A stretch of DNA of 64,000 nt, taken from the NCBI GenBank assembly GCA_963825255.1, contig CAWGSF010000008.1, forward strand, positions 124,001 to 188,000. The letters are read 5' to 3'. This stretch comes from JAIBJN01 sp963825255. Its GTDB lineage: Bacteria; Actinomycetota; Thermoleophilia; Gaiellales; Gaiellaceae. Below, one piece after another: positions 53,892-61,418 of the stretch. How positions within the stretch are numbered: the stretch's first letter is position 1; each line of letters begins with the position of its first letter. The translations under genes were made by a program, and so were the position numbers. The notes beneath the pieces are model-generated. The model made no database searches. It saw nothing but the letters and a program-made list of their open reading frames with translations, and was not told the DNA's origin.

Positions 53892-54620
53892 GTGTTCGTC
53901 GACGTCCATTCCCACGTGGTCCCGTCCGGTGACGACGGGGCCCGCTCCGTCGAGGTAGGCCTGGCGCTCTGCGTCGAGGCGCGGCGTCACGGGACCGGCA
54001 TCCTCTACGGGACGCCGCACGTCTGGCCCTCGTTGCCCCTCACCTCTGAGCGCGAGCGGGAGGTCCGGGCGGCGCATGCCCGGATGGCGCCTGCCGCGGC
54101 CGAGCACGGCCTGGAGCTCCTGCTCGGCTGGGAGCTGACACCGCAGGAACGACTCCTCGGGGAGGACCCCGGGCGCTACCGGCTCGGCGCGCTCCCCGCG
54201 GTGCTCATGGAGGTGCCCTTCCGCGGCTCTCTGACGCTCGCTGAGCGCCTCGGAGAGCACATCGAGGGGTCGGGGCTGACTCCGGTCATCGCGCATCCAG
54301 AGCGCGCCGAGAGCGTCCGCATCGCACCGGAGGCGGCCGCCGACATGGCCGCGCGCGGCTGGCTCCTCCAGGTGAACGCAACGAGCCTCCTGGGGTACCA
54401 CGGGCACGAGCAGGAGGCCGTCGCCTGGAGTCTCGTCGAGGAGGGCCACGCCGCCCTGGTGGGCTCGGACGGCCATCGCACCTCGCGACCGCCGTTCCTC
54501 GACGCGGCGCACGAGCAGGCTCGCACGCGCGTGGGGGAGAGGGCCGACGCCCTCTTCGACGGGAGCGCGCTCGCCGGCCTAGCGGATGCCGACCGCGTCG
54601 ATCTCGCGCAGCGACGCTAG
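53892..54620 (+). CDS. CpsB/CapC-like PHP-domain tyrosine phosphatase
   Basis: A 242-residue PHP-fold metallophosphatase resembling the tyrosine phosphatases that regulate capsule synthesis. Metal-binding motifs are DVHSHVVPSGDDGARS, GTPHVWPS, VIAHPERAES and GSDGHRTS. Kinase and polymer genes that such enzymes usually serve are not visible here, so the target is uncertain. The gene lies between two sigma factors, and its last 42 bases overlap the 3' end of the opposing rpoD gene. Confidence 0.85.
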   Translation: MFVDVHSHVVPSGDDGARSVEVGLALCVEARRHGTGILYGTPHVWPSLPLTSEREREVRAAHARMAPAAAEHGLELLLGWELTPQERLLGEDPGRYRLGALPAVLMEVPFRGSLTLAERLGEHIEGSGLTPVIAHPERAESVRIAPEAAADMAARGWLLQVNATSLLGYHGHEQEAVAWSLVEEGHAALVGSDGHRTSRPPFLDAAHEQARTRVGERADALFDGSALAGLADADRVDLAQRR

Positions 54621-55634
54621 CCGCGAGAGCGACTCGATCTCGATCTGCCGGACGCGCTCGCGCGTGATCCCGAGCCGCCGGCCGATGTGCTCGAGGGTGT
54701 GTGGCTCCTCGCCGCGCAGCCCGTAGCGAAGCTCGAGGACGCGCCGGTCGCGCTCGGGGAGCGCCTCGAGTGCGCGGTCGAGGGCCTCCTTCTGCAGCCG
54801 CTTCTCCGTCACCTCGTCGGGGAGCGGCTCGCTCCCGGCCACGAGGTCGCCGAAGACCGCGTCCTCCTGCTCGCCGATCGGCTGGTCGAGGCTCGTCGAG
54901 GCGCGCGCGGCGGCCCGCACCTCGATCGCCTGCTGGAACGGAAGGCCCGCCTCGTCGGCGATCTCCTCGAGCGTCGGCTCACGGGCCAGCTGCGTCCACA
55001 GGTGGCGCTCGGCGCGATGCATCTTCTGCATCCGCTCGACGACGTGCACCGGCACCCGGATCGTCCTCGCCTTGTCGGCAATCGCGCGGGCGACCGCCTG
55101 GCGGATCCACCACGTCGCGTACGTCGAGAACTTCAGGCCACGCTGCCACTCGAACTTCTCCACCGCGCGGATGAGCCCGAACATGCCCTCCTGGATCAGG
55201 TCGAGGAACGGCAGGCCCTGGTTCCGGTAGTTCTTGGCGATCGAGACGACGAGGCGCAGGTTGCACTCGATCATGCGCTTCTTCGCCTCCATGTCGCCGC
55301 GCTCGATCCGCTTGGACAGCTCGACCTCGTCCGCGGCGGTCAGGAGCGGATGCCGGCCGATCTCGCGCAGGAAGAGCTGCAGGGCGTCGGTGGTGGTCTC
55401 CAGCGACTCCGTTCCCGGGAGAGGGGGAGCTGGCTCCTTGTTGCGCCGGTCGACGACCTCGATGCCCCGCTCCTCCAGCTCCTTGTGCAGCTGCTCGACC
55501 TCGCCCGGGTCGAGATCGAGGAGCTCGAGTGCCTCCTGGAGCTCGGAAGCCTCGACCAGGCCCGAGGCGTCGGCGCGCTCGAGCAGCGGCTGGAGCTCCT
55601 CGTGGTTGCTGGCGTTCGAGGCCTCGTCAGGCAT
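54579..55634 (-). CDS. rpoD: RNA polymerase primary-type sigma factor RpoD
   Basis: A 351-residue sigma-70 with a clear region 1.1-like start (HEELQPLLERADASGLVEAS), region 1.2 (ALQLFLREIGRHPLLTAADE), region 2 (IECNLRLVVSIAKNYRNQGL, QEGMFGLIRAVEKFEWQRGL), region 3 and region 4 (HTLEHIGRRLGITRERVRQI). Its completeness suggests it could be the housekeeping or a near-duplicate sigma factor. It converges with the PHP phosphatase gene. Confidence 0.94.
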   Translation of the reverse strand: MPDEASNASNHEELQPLLERADASGLVEASELQEALELLDLDPGEVEQLHKELEERGIEVVDRRNKEPAPPLPGTESLETTTDALQLFLREIGRHPLLTAADEVELSKRIERGDMEAKKRMIECNLRLVVSIAKNYRNQGLPFLDLIQEGMFGLIRAVEKFEWQRGLKFSTYATWWIRQAVARAIADKARTIRVPVHVVERMQKMHRAERHLWTQLAREPTLEEIADEAGLPFQQAIEVRAAARASTSLDQPIGEQEDAVFGDLVAGSEPLPDEVTEKRLQKEALDRALEALPERDRRVLELRYGLRGEEPHTLEHIGRRLGITRERVRQIEIESLSRLASLREIDAVGIR

Positions 55635-55794
55635 TCGCGGCTGTCACGGGCGGGGATGTCTCGATCGGTGGGCGCGGCCTGCCGCCACGCGTGCCCGGAT
55701 TACCCTACCCGTCGTAGCGGCCAAGTCAATGCCGGATTCACGATGACCGACCCCGACGCACGATAACCGACGTTATGTCAAGTCGGGACATGCC
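55635..55794. promoter_or_regulatory. Upstream region of rpoD with small inverted repeats
   Basis: This 160-base gap separates rpoD from the DUF5995 gene, both on the minus strand. It holds ATAAC-CGAC-GTTAT near 55763 and ATGTC-N7-GACAT near 55774, each with perfect 5-base arms. It is relatively AT-rich. It presumably carries the rpoD promoter, but no clear -10 element was chosen. Confidence 0.35.
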
Positions 55795-56511
55795 TCATGA
55801 CAGGGGACGCAGGAGCCCCCGGCTCGCGAAGCCGACGAGCCGGTCGAGCATCAGCTCGTACTCCCCACGCAGCTGCGGGTCCCCGCGCAGCGCCCAGAGC
55901 GTCTCCCCGTTCACCCACGCGGCCTCGCGGGCCCGTGCGACGTTCCACATCGCCACGACGTCGTCGAGCTGACCGAGCGACCGGTCGAGGTGTCCGAGGG
56001 CACCCGTCGCGTACTCGCCCTTGACGCGCTCCTCGGCGTCCTCGAGGACGGCGTTCAGCCGCACGAAGTCCGAATGCTGCGGGCCGTCGCGCCGTGGCTC
56101 GAGCCCGAGGGCGCTCCACGTCTCGACGAGGGCGAGCGGCAGGTCGCGGTTGATGTGGGCGTTCATCCCGGCGAGCGCGAACTGGATCCGCGCGATTCCG
56201 GGCCGAGCGCGCACCGCGAAAAGCGGCGCCCAGGCCCTCGGCACCGATTTCGACCGGGCTGCATCGTCCCGAAGCGCGCGGAAGAAGCGGTTGGCGAAGA
56301 CCACGTCGAGCCAGCGGACGAACCGGAGGTCGCGGTACGCGCTTCCCGCGCCCACGGCGCCGTCGACGGCCTCGGTGACCGCACGGTAGAGGCGCAGGAA
56401 CGCCCGCACGCCGTCCTCCCGCGGCAGCGCGGCTTCGAGCTCCTCCATGAGCTCGATGACGTCCCGCATGCGGCCCGGCAGGCGGCCGGCAAGGAGGGTG
56501 TCGACGCTCAC
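55795..56511 (-). CDS. DUF5995 family protein
   Basis: A 238-residue protein of the DUF5995 type, function unknown. Family-like features are the helical N-terminus (VIELMEELEAALPREDGVRA), WLDVVFANRFFRAL, and the conserved ALAGMNAHINRDLPLAL segment, whose His and Asp residues suggest metal or catalytic use. GTG 56511 overlaps the RES gene stop (GTGA), placing it in one transcript with the toxin-antitoxin pair. Confidence 0.8.
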   Translation of the reverse strand: MSVDTLLAGRLPGRMRDVIELMEELEAALPREDGVRAFLRLYRAVTEAVDGAVGAGSAYRDLRFVRWLDVVFANRFFRALRDDAARSKSVPRAWAPLFAVRARPGIARIQFALAGMNAHINRDLPLALVETWSALGLEPRRDGPQHSDFVRLNAVLEDAEERVKGEYATGALGHLDRSLGQLDDVVAMWNVARAREAAWVNGETLWALRGDPQLRGEYELMLDRLVGFASRGLLRPLS

Positions 56512-57065
56512 GCGGCGACCTCGAGGCCGAGGAAGTGCGCGGCCTCCCCCACGACGGGATCGCCGACCGTCAGGCTCCGCACGTCTTCCACGTCCAACCG
56601 GCCGACGGCCCGGTCGAAGAGCGTGACGTTTGCCCACTGGGACTCGAACGTCGACCACCAGCGGATTCCGGCCGCGTCGGGATGACGGTCGAAGAGCGCC
56701 TCCGCGTCGGCCTGGGTGCGGGACCGCTCGTGCGTGGCGACGAGGGACGGGCGCAGGCCCTCCTGCGAGAGCACGCGCGGCTCGTCCAGGTCGAGGACGA
56801 GCCCTTCGTCGAGGAGTCTGAGGGACGCGAGCGCGAGCGGAAGCCCTCCGCGGAGGAGGTCCGGCGGGGCGAGATCCGTCCCCGCGAGCGCTGCGAGGCG
56901 CTCGACGACCGCCGAGACCGCCTCCTCCGAGACGTACAGGCACCCGTACCGCTCCGGCGCGTCGTGACGCCCTCGGCCCTGCAGCATGCGCGGGAACCAG
57001 ACGGCGCCCCCGCGGGCGGTCGCCTCGACGCTCCGATCCCAGGGGAAGCAGCGGAAGAGGATCAC
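56508..57065 (-). CDS. RES-domain protein, toxin component
   Basis: A 185-residue RES-family protein; studied members are NAD-degrading toxins paired with Xre antitoxins. The sequence shows the opening FRCFPWDRSVEATARGGA followed by GRGRHDAPERYGCLYVSEEA, in the position of the conserved Arg/Tyr/Glu of the fold, and a C-terminal W-STFESQWANVTLFDRA region. GTG 57065 overlaps the antitoxin stop (GTGA). The antitoxin-first order fits this family. Confidence 0.82.
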   Translation of the reverse strand: MILFRCFPWDRSVEATARGGAVWFPRMLQGRGRHDAPERYGCLYVSEEAVSAVVERLAALAGTDLAPPDLLRGGLPLALASLRLLDEGLVLDLDEPRVLSQEGLRPSLVATHERSRTQADAEALFDRHPDAAGIRWWSTFESQWANVTLFDRAVGRLDVEDVRSLTVGDPVVGEAAHFLGLEVAA

Positions 57066-57394
57066 GCGTAGGAGCCGGCCCGCTCCTGGCGCAGGGCCGA
57101 GAGCAGCTCCTCCGTCTCCCCCACCCGGATGACGTCGATCGGACGCCGGTGCCGCAGGTTCGGGTTGAGCCCGAAGAGCCACTTCTCCGCCGTTTCCGGC
57201 TCGTACAGCCGGAGGAGGAACGACATCGTGAGCTCGAGCAGGTCGAGGCGCTCGGCGTTGTCCGGGTCGATCCCCTGGCCGCGCTTCCAGCGGCTCACCT
57301 GCGCCGGGCTGACGCCGAGCGCCCGCGCGAGGCGCCGCTGCGAGTGGAAGTCACGGGTGAGCGCCTCGACCTTGAGCGCGGGTTCGACCGGCAT
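57062..57394 (-). CDS. Xre/MbcA/ParS-type antitoxin
   Basis: A 110-residue protein with an N-terminal helix-turn-helix (RRLARALGVSPAQVSRWKRG) and a C-terminal toxin-binding domain (EKWLFGLNPNLRHRRPIDVI), matching antitoxins of RES toxins. ATG 57394 is chosen over an in-frame TTG at 57412. An inverted repeat just upstream is a likely site for its autoregulation. Confidence 0.85.
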   Translation of the reverse strand: MPVEPALKVEALTRDFHSQRRLARALGVSPAQVSRWKRGQGIDPDNAERLDLLELTMSFLLRLYEPETAEKWLFGLNPNLRHRRPIDVIRVGETEELLSALRQERAGSYA

Positions 57395-57400
57395 GCTCCC

Positions 57401-57426
57401 ATCGTAGCGCAACGAAAAGTGTTGCG
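57401..57426 (-). promoter_or_regulatory. Promoter and operator-like repeat of the toxin-antitoxin pair
   Basis: CGCAAC at 57408-57413 and GTTGCG at 57421-57426 form a perfect 6-7-6 inverted repeat, directly upstream of the minus-strand -10-like TACGAT (57401-57406). That hexamer is 6 bases from the antitoxin ATG. Binding by the Xre protein is inference. Confidence 0.55.
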
Positions 57427-57467
57427 TTAGACGGCCGGAGCCGCTTGCGGCAGGCGTTCCGAGGACG

Positions 57468-57473
57468 TAGCGT
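57468..57473 (+). promoter_or_regulatory. Candidate -10 element for the DUF4015 gene
   Basis: TAGCGT lies 4 bases before GTG 57478 and 13 before ATG 57487, which favours the ATG as the start on a very short leader. Confidence 0.4.
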
Positions 57474-57486
57474 CCCCGTGCCAGCC

Positions 57487-58686
57487 ATGCTGCTCGAGCC
57501 CGTCGACCCCAACGAGACGTTCCGAGCGAGGCGCCGGCAGTCCCGCAGACGACGGGCGATACGGCGCGTCGCCCTGCTCGCGCTCGTTGCGGTCGCCGCC
57601 GCGGTCGTGGCGCTCGGCATGAGCTTTCTCAGCGGGCACGGGCGCCGGGCGCAGACGGGCACGACCGGCGCCGGCGCGCCGGCCGCGGCGACGACCGGGA
57701 CGCAGGCCGCCGAGCCGGACCCCGCTGCCCGGCCCGACGAGATCAGGGGCGTCCACGTGACGATGATGCTCGCCTCGCTCGAGGGCAAGCTCGACGAGTA
57801 CTACGCCCTCACCGACGCCGGGCTCACCGCCCTCGAGCTCGACGTGAAGGACGAGAACGGCGAGGTCGCGTTCCGCCGGCCGGCCGTGCCGCTCGCCCGG
57901 GAGGTCGGGTCCGCCCGCCGGTACTACGACCCGCGGAAGGCCGCTCTCGACGCCGAGTCGCGCGGCATCTACCTGATCGGGCGCGTGGTCACCTTCGAGG
58001 ACCCGGTCCTCGCCCAGGGCCGGCCGAAGCTCGCCATCCAGCGCCGCGGCGGAGGAGTCTGGACGAACGCCGCCGGGCTCGGCTGGACGAACCCGTACGA
58101 CCGGCGCGTCTGGAAGTACAACGTCGACATCGCAGCGGCCGCGGTCCGCGCCGGCTTCGACGAGATCATGTTCGACTACGTCCGCTTCCCCACCGACGGC
58201 GACCTCTCGAGCGCCGTGTTCCCGCGCGAAGCGAAGGAGCGCAAGAGCACCACGATCGGAAAGTTCCTCGCGTACGCCCGCTCGCGGCTCGAGCCGATGG
58301 GCGCGCGCGTGTCTGCGGCGGTCTTCGGGCTCTCGGCGACGCGCGAGATGGGAATCGGCCAGCGTCCGCGCCGGCTCGCCCAGTACCTCGACTCGATCTA
58401 TCCGATGGTCTACCCGTCCCACTACGGCCCGGGCGAGTACGACCTCGAGGACCCGAACGCAGTGCCCGGGATCACGGTCGCCCGCTCGCTCCACGACTTC
58501 CGCCGAGCGCTTCGAGGCCAGGACACCCTCCTCGTCCCGTGGCTCCAGGACTTCTCGCTCGGCCGGAAGTACCGACCGGACGACGTGAGGGCGCAGATCC
58601 TCGCCGCGCGCGACGCGCACGCGGGCGGATTCCTGCTCTGGAACCCGAGCGGCGTCTACACGCGCGCGGCGCTCGCGGCGCCGTAG
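57487..58686 (+). CDS. Putative glycoside hydrolase, DUF4015 type
   Basis: A 399-residue protein with a basic cytoplasmic start, one transmembrane anchor (about 25-50: ALLALVAVAAAVVALGM), a Thr/Ala-rich linker and an extracellular TIM-barrel-like domain of the DUF4015 family, thought to act on polysaccharides. Characteristic segments are RGVHVTMMLAS, ALELDVKDENGEV, GFDEIMFDYVRFPTDGD and DSIYPMVYPSHYGPG. The DYVRFPTDG segment carries likely catalytic acids. The ATG 57487 start is preferred over GTG 57478. Confidence 0.85.
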   Translation: MLLEPVDPNETFRARRRQSRRRRAIRRVALLALVAVAAAVVALGMSFLSGHGRRAQTGTTGAGAPAAATTGTQAAEPDPAARPDEIRGVHVTMMLASLEGKLDEYYALTDAGLTALELDVKDENGEVAFRRPAVPLAREVGSARRYYDPRKAALDAESRGIYLIGRVVTFEDPVLAQGRPKLAIQRRGGGVWTNAAGLGWTNPYDRRVWKYNVDIAAAAVRAGFDEIMFDYVRFPTDGDLSSAVFPREAKERKSTTIGKFLAYARSRLEPMGARVSAAVFGLSATREMGIGQRPRRLAQYLDSIYPMVYPSHYGPGEYDLEDPNAVPGITVARSLHDFRRALRGQDTLLVPWLQDFSLGRKYRPDDVRAQILAARDAHAGGFLLWNPSGVYTRAALAAP

Positions 58687-58788
58687 CGCGGGTCTTCCAC
58701 ACGTTCGCCCACAGGGGCTCTGGCGACTTGTGGAACATGTGGAAAACTAAACTTTGCGCAAATTGCATGGATCATGGTGAACGGGCGC

Positions 58789-58817
58789 TTGCATGGTCCG
58801 TCGAGGCCCTCTAGATT
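58789..58817 (+). promoter_or_regulatory. Sigma-70-type promoter of the small RNA candidate
   Basis: TTGCAT (58789-58794) and TAGATT (58812-58817) are 17 bases apart. An AT-rich stretch lies upstream. This is the best two-box promoter seen in the window; the predicted start is near 58824. Confidence 0.6.
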
Positions 58818-58823
58818 CCCTCC

Positions 58824-58937
58824 TGCGCCGAGCACGGAGCGCGAGTAGGTTGAAGCCCCACCGGGCAATCGTAGGCGGAAGCCGAAAGTTGGTCGGAGAG
58901 GTGGACGAAAGCGTCACCGGCTCGGCGAGTTTTTTTT
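58824..58937 (+). ncRNA. Candidate small structured RNA with intrinsic terminator
   Basis: The span has no convincing reading frame. Its ends pair: CGCCGAGC and CGG at 58826-58837 (one bulged A) with CCG and GCTCGGCG at 58917-58927, followed by AG and eight Ts (58930-58937). Internal hairpins include GGC-GGAA-GCC and a stem near 58900-58917 with an AAAG loop. I do not recognise the family; it lacks the SRP RNA core sequence. The rest of the 58687-58982 gap holds only the promoter and AT-rich DNA. Confidence 0.55.
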
Positions 58938-58967
58938 GGTCCGAGAAGCTCACGGCCCTTCGGCCGG

Positions 58968-58973
58968 TAGACT
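58968..58973 (+). promoter_or_regulatory. Candidate -10 element for the small membrane protein gene
   Basis: TAGACT lies 9 bases before the ATG at 58983. Confidence 0.45.
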
Positions 58974-58982
58974 CCCGCCCCG

Positions 58983-59180
58983 ATGAGCCACCCCCGTGTT
59001 CCAGCGATCAGCCCGGGAGCGTCGGCCTTCCTCTGGGGCCTCGTGCTCGGCGCCTACGTCTGGATCGGGCTGCTGGCGATCGGCACCGGGAACGGGTCCG
59101 CGTTCATCTTCGGCCTCGTCGCCGCCGTCCTCATCTTCTTCTTCGTCCGGCTCTGCGGCGCGGACACGCTCCGCCGCTGA
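58983..59180 (+). CDS. Small two-helix membrane protein
   Basis: A 65-residue protein with two hydrophobic helices (AFLWGLVLGAYVWIGLLAIG and AFIFGLVAAVLIFFFVRL) joined by a short polar turn. Function is unknown. It has its own -10-like element and follows the small RNA terminator. Confidence 0.65.
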   Translation: MSHPRVPAISPGASAFLWGLVLGAYVWIGLLAIGTGNGSAFIFGLVAAVLIFFFVRLCGADTLRR

Positions 59181-59197
59181 GCGGCCGCTGCTGCGAC

Positions 59198-59404
59198 CTA
59201 CGCGCTCGCCAGGCAGGGTCGCCGCTCTCGTGCGCTCGTGAGCGCGACGACGAGGAAAGCGGCGAGCTCGTCGCCGAGCTCGTCCTCCAGGCGCTCGCGC
59301 GCACTGGGGCCGTCGCCGGTGGTGACGCGTTCGAGCACGGCGAGATCGTCCAGGATCCCGCGGACCCCCCGGGCCTGGAAGGGTTGGGCCGCTGCGGCGT
59401 TCAT
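59198..59404 (-). CDS. Small hypothetical protein
   Basis: A 68-residue acidic, helical protein (GILDDLAVLERVTTGDGPSA, then ERLEDELGDELAAFLVVAL). Codon third positions are strongly GC-rich, as in real genes here. A GGGAGG lies just before the ATG, though closer than usual. No family is recognised. Confidence 0.45.
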   Translation of the reverse strand: MNAAAAQPFQARGVRGILDDLAVLERVTTGDGPSARERLEDELGDELAAFLVVALTSARERRPCLASA

Positions 59405-59471
59405 GCCTCCCTGATATCGGCTGCGACGCCGACCGGGCGCGATCCCTGGCGCGAGTGAAGCAGTCGGGCCG

Positions 59472-60125
59472 TCAGTCGTCGGCGCGGTGCTCGACGACCG
59501 TCGGAGCCTCGGACGACGCGGCAGCGACCGTGACCGCGTCCTCCTCCTCGCTCCGCGCCACCGTGTCCTCGCGCGGGTCCTCCGGGCGGAAGTCGTGGAC
59601 CTCCTCGTCGGAGACCTCGAGCTCGCGCTCGGCCGAGCGAATCCGCGGGCCGCGGGTGTCGAAGACGAACGTGAAGACGATCCCGAGCCCGAACGCGAGG
59701 ACGCCCTGGAAGACGATGAGGTCCCCCGCCACTCCGTCGAGGCCGATGTCCCCGATCCAGCCGGCGACCTGATCGCCCTCGCCCGTCCCCGTGGGACGAG
59801 TGGCGACGAGGATCGCGCCCACCGCGACGAACGTCGGGAGGAAGCCGATGAGGAGGACGCCCGGGCTGATCGTCGGGGCGCCCCACTTCGTCCAGCCGCC
59901 GATCAGCTGGGAGAGGCCGAGGACGACGCCGGCGCCGGCGAGGATCGCCATCGCGGCCCAGTACTCACGGGTCGAGGCCAGGTCGAAGGTCGTCGCCAGC
60001 CAGACGAGGAACCCCGCCCCGGCGACTCCGAGCAGGGTGACGACGCCGCGGACGACGGGCGGTCCGCCCCAGGCATGGGTCTGTGGCTCCGTGCGAACTT
60101 CGTGGTCGTTCTCGATCGTCGTCAT
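59472..60125 (-). CDS. Membrane protein of unknown function
   Basis: A 217-residue protein with four hydrophobic segments (about 27-45, 58-75, 88-107 and 135-155) and an acidic, Glu-rich C-terminal tail with repeated Val/Glu/Asp. An extracellular or loop segment TRPTGTGEGDQVAGWIGDIG lies between the third and fourth helices. No family is recognised with confidence. The ATG is clear; the gap upstream (60126-60227) shows only a short AT-richer patch. Confidence 0.75.
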   Translation of the reverse strand: MTTIENDHEVRTEPQTHAWGGPPVVRGVVTLLGVAGAGFLVWLATTFDLASTREYWAAMAILAGAGVVLGLSQLIGGWTKWGAPTISPGVLLIGFLPTFVAVGAILVATRPTGTGEGDQVAGWIGDIGLDGVAGDLIVFQGVLAFGLGIVFTFVFDTRGPRIRSAERELEVSDEEVHDFRPEDPREDTVARSEEEDAVTVAAASSEAPTVVEHRADD

Positions 60126-60227
60126 GGCTCATCTCACCCCGCTGCGGTCGTTTCCCGAGTGTTCCCCAACACGAGGGGGTTCTAACCCGGGAGGTGGATC
60201 CCTGCCCGGTATCGCCCGAGAGGGGCG

Positions 60228-60831
60228 TCAGGCGGCGAGATCGCGCCGGCGGGCGTCGAAGAGGCAGGAGTCGAGCTCCTCGCGGAACGCCGCGACCGCA
60301 AGGGCCCGGTCCTGCGGGAAGACGTGCTCGACCACTCCGACGTGGCGGTCGTTGTAGAAGGGGACGTCGACGTGCTCGCGGCTGACCACGTTCACCGACG
60401 TGTACGAGCACGAGGGGCACTCGACCGCGAGGCCCAGCTCCTCTCCGCCTCCGCCGAGCAGGCGGAACGCCGACGGGTAGACGGGGCGCGAGCGCTCCTC
60501 GGGGTAGCAGAAGAAGCTCCACGGCCAGTCGCCGCCGCGGATCCGTCCCGCGGCGAGGTCGAGCAGCTCTGACGGCCGCCGACTCGAGGCGGGCCGTCAT
60601 GAGGTTGAGGAAGGCCGAGTCCGATCCGGCGAGGGGGGCCCAGTCGAGCTCGTCGTGCGTCAGGAGCCCGTCGTGCTCGTCGCCGCAGTCGCAGACGAAC
60701 GTGATCCGGTAGACGGCGGGATGGGCCGCCCCGGGCAGCCGCTCGACGGCCCTGAACCCCGAGAGCCGCACGCCGACCTCGCCGCCCCGGGGGCAGGGAA
60801 ACGTGTAGCGCCCGGTGAGCTGGTCGTACAT
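60228..60831 (-). CDS. Hypothetical protein with cysteine pairs, interrupted by a +1 frameshift
   Basis: About 200 residues. The N-terminal part reads MYDQLTGRYTFPCPRGG and contains a CDCGDEH motif; after NLMTARLESAA the frame changes and continues as SELLDLAAGRIRGGDWPWSF, LAVECPSCSYTS and FYNDRHVGVVEHVF to the stop at 60228. Deleting the base at 60573 joins the two. The CDC and CPSC pairs suggest a zinc site. Function is unknown. Confidence 0.7.
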
Positions 60832-60893
60832 GTGGCTCCGATTATGTATCGGCAGGGAGGACGCGACCCCGCATCCCCGCGCGGGGCCCCGGC

Positions 60894-61418
60894 TCAGCTC
60901 GCGTACTGGATGAGCGAGAACACGTCGTAGCCGGAGAGCTTCTCCCGCCCGTTCAGGAACTCGAGCTCGATCACGAACGCGACGCCGACGACGATCCCTC
61001 CGAGCTGCTCGACGAGGTCCACCTTCGCCCGGGCCGTGCCTCCCGTCGCCAGGAGGTCGTCGTGGACGAGGACCCGCGCGCCGCTCGAGATCGCGTCCGC
61101 GTGGAGCTCGAGCGCGTCGAAGCCGTACTCGAGCGCGTACTTCGCGCTGATCGTCCGCCACGGGAGCTTGCCGGGCTTGCGCGCCGCGACGAACCCGCAC
61201 TCGAGCCGGTAGGCGAGCGCGGCCCCGAGGATGAAGCCGCGCGCCTCGGCGCCGAGGACGACGTCCGGCTTTCGCGGCTCGGCGAACTCGGCGAGCCGCT
61301 CGACGGTCTCGTGCAACGCCTCGGGGTCGGCGAGGAGCGGCATGATGTCCCGGAAGACGATCCCCCGCTTCGGAAAGTCGGGGATGTCGCGGATCTTGGC
61401 CGCGAGGTCGACGGTCAC
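60894..61418 (-). CDS. apt: Adenine phosphoribosyltransferase
   Basis: A 174-residue type I PRTase that turns adenine and PRPP into AMP. It starts DLAAKIRDIPDFPKRGIVFR, typical of Apt, followed by GAEARGFILGAALAYRL and the PRPP loop VLVHDDLLATGGTARA. GTG 61418 overlaps the merR stop as GTGA. TATCGT 9 bases upstream (61428-61433 on the minus strand) suggests an added internal promoter. It completes the purine salvage set of the window. Confidence 0.95.
   Translation of the reverse strand: MTVDLAAKIRDIPDFPKRGIVFRDIMPLLADPEALHETVERLAEFAEPRKPDVVLGAEARGFILGAALAYRLECGFVAARKPGKLPWRTISAKYALEYGFDALELHADAISSGARVLVHDDLLATGGTARAKVDLVEQLGGIVVGVAFVIELEFLNGREKLSGYDVFSLIQYAS

Noticed and set aside
58687..58760. 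Cluster of DnaA-box-like TTCCACA sequences in AT-rich DNA, a possible origin
   Set aside because: The sites are imperfect and few, and no dnaA, dnaN or gidA genes are near; the region is better explained as upstream DNA of the small RNA promoter.
58824..58937. The small RNA as SRP 4.5S RNA
   Set aside because: The conserved GGAA-loop core with its flanking AGCAG bulge is not present; only a short GGC-GGAA-GCC hairpin is.
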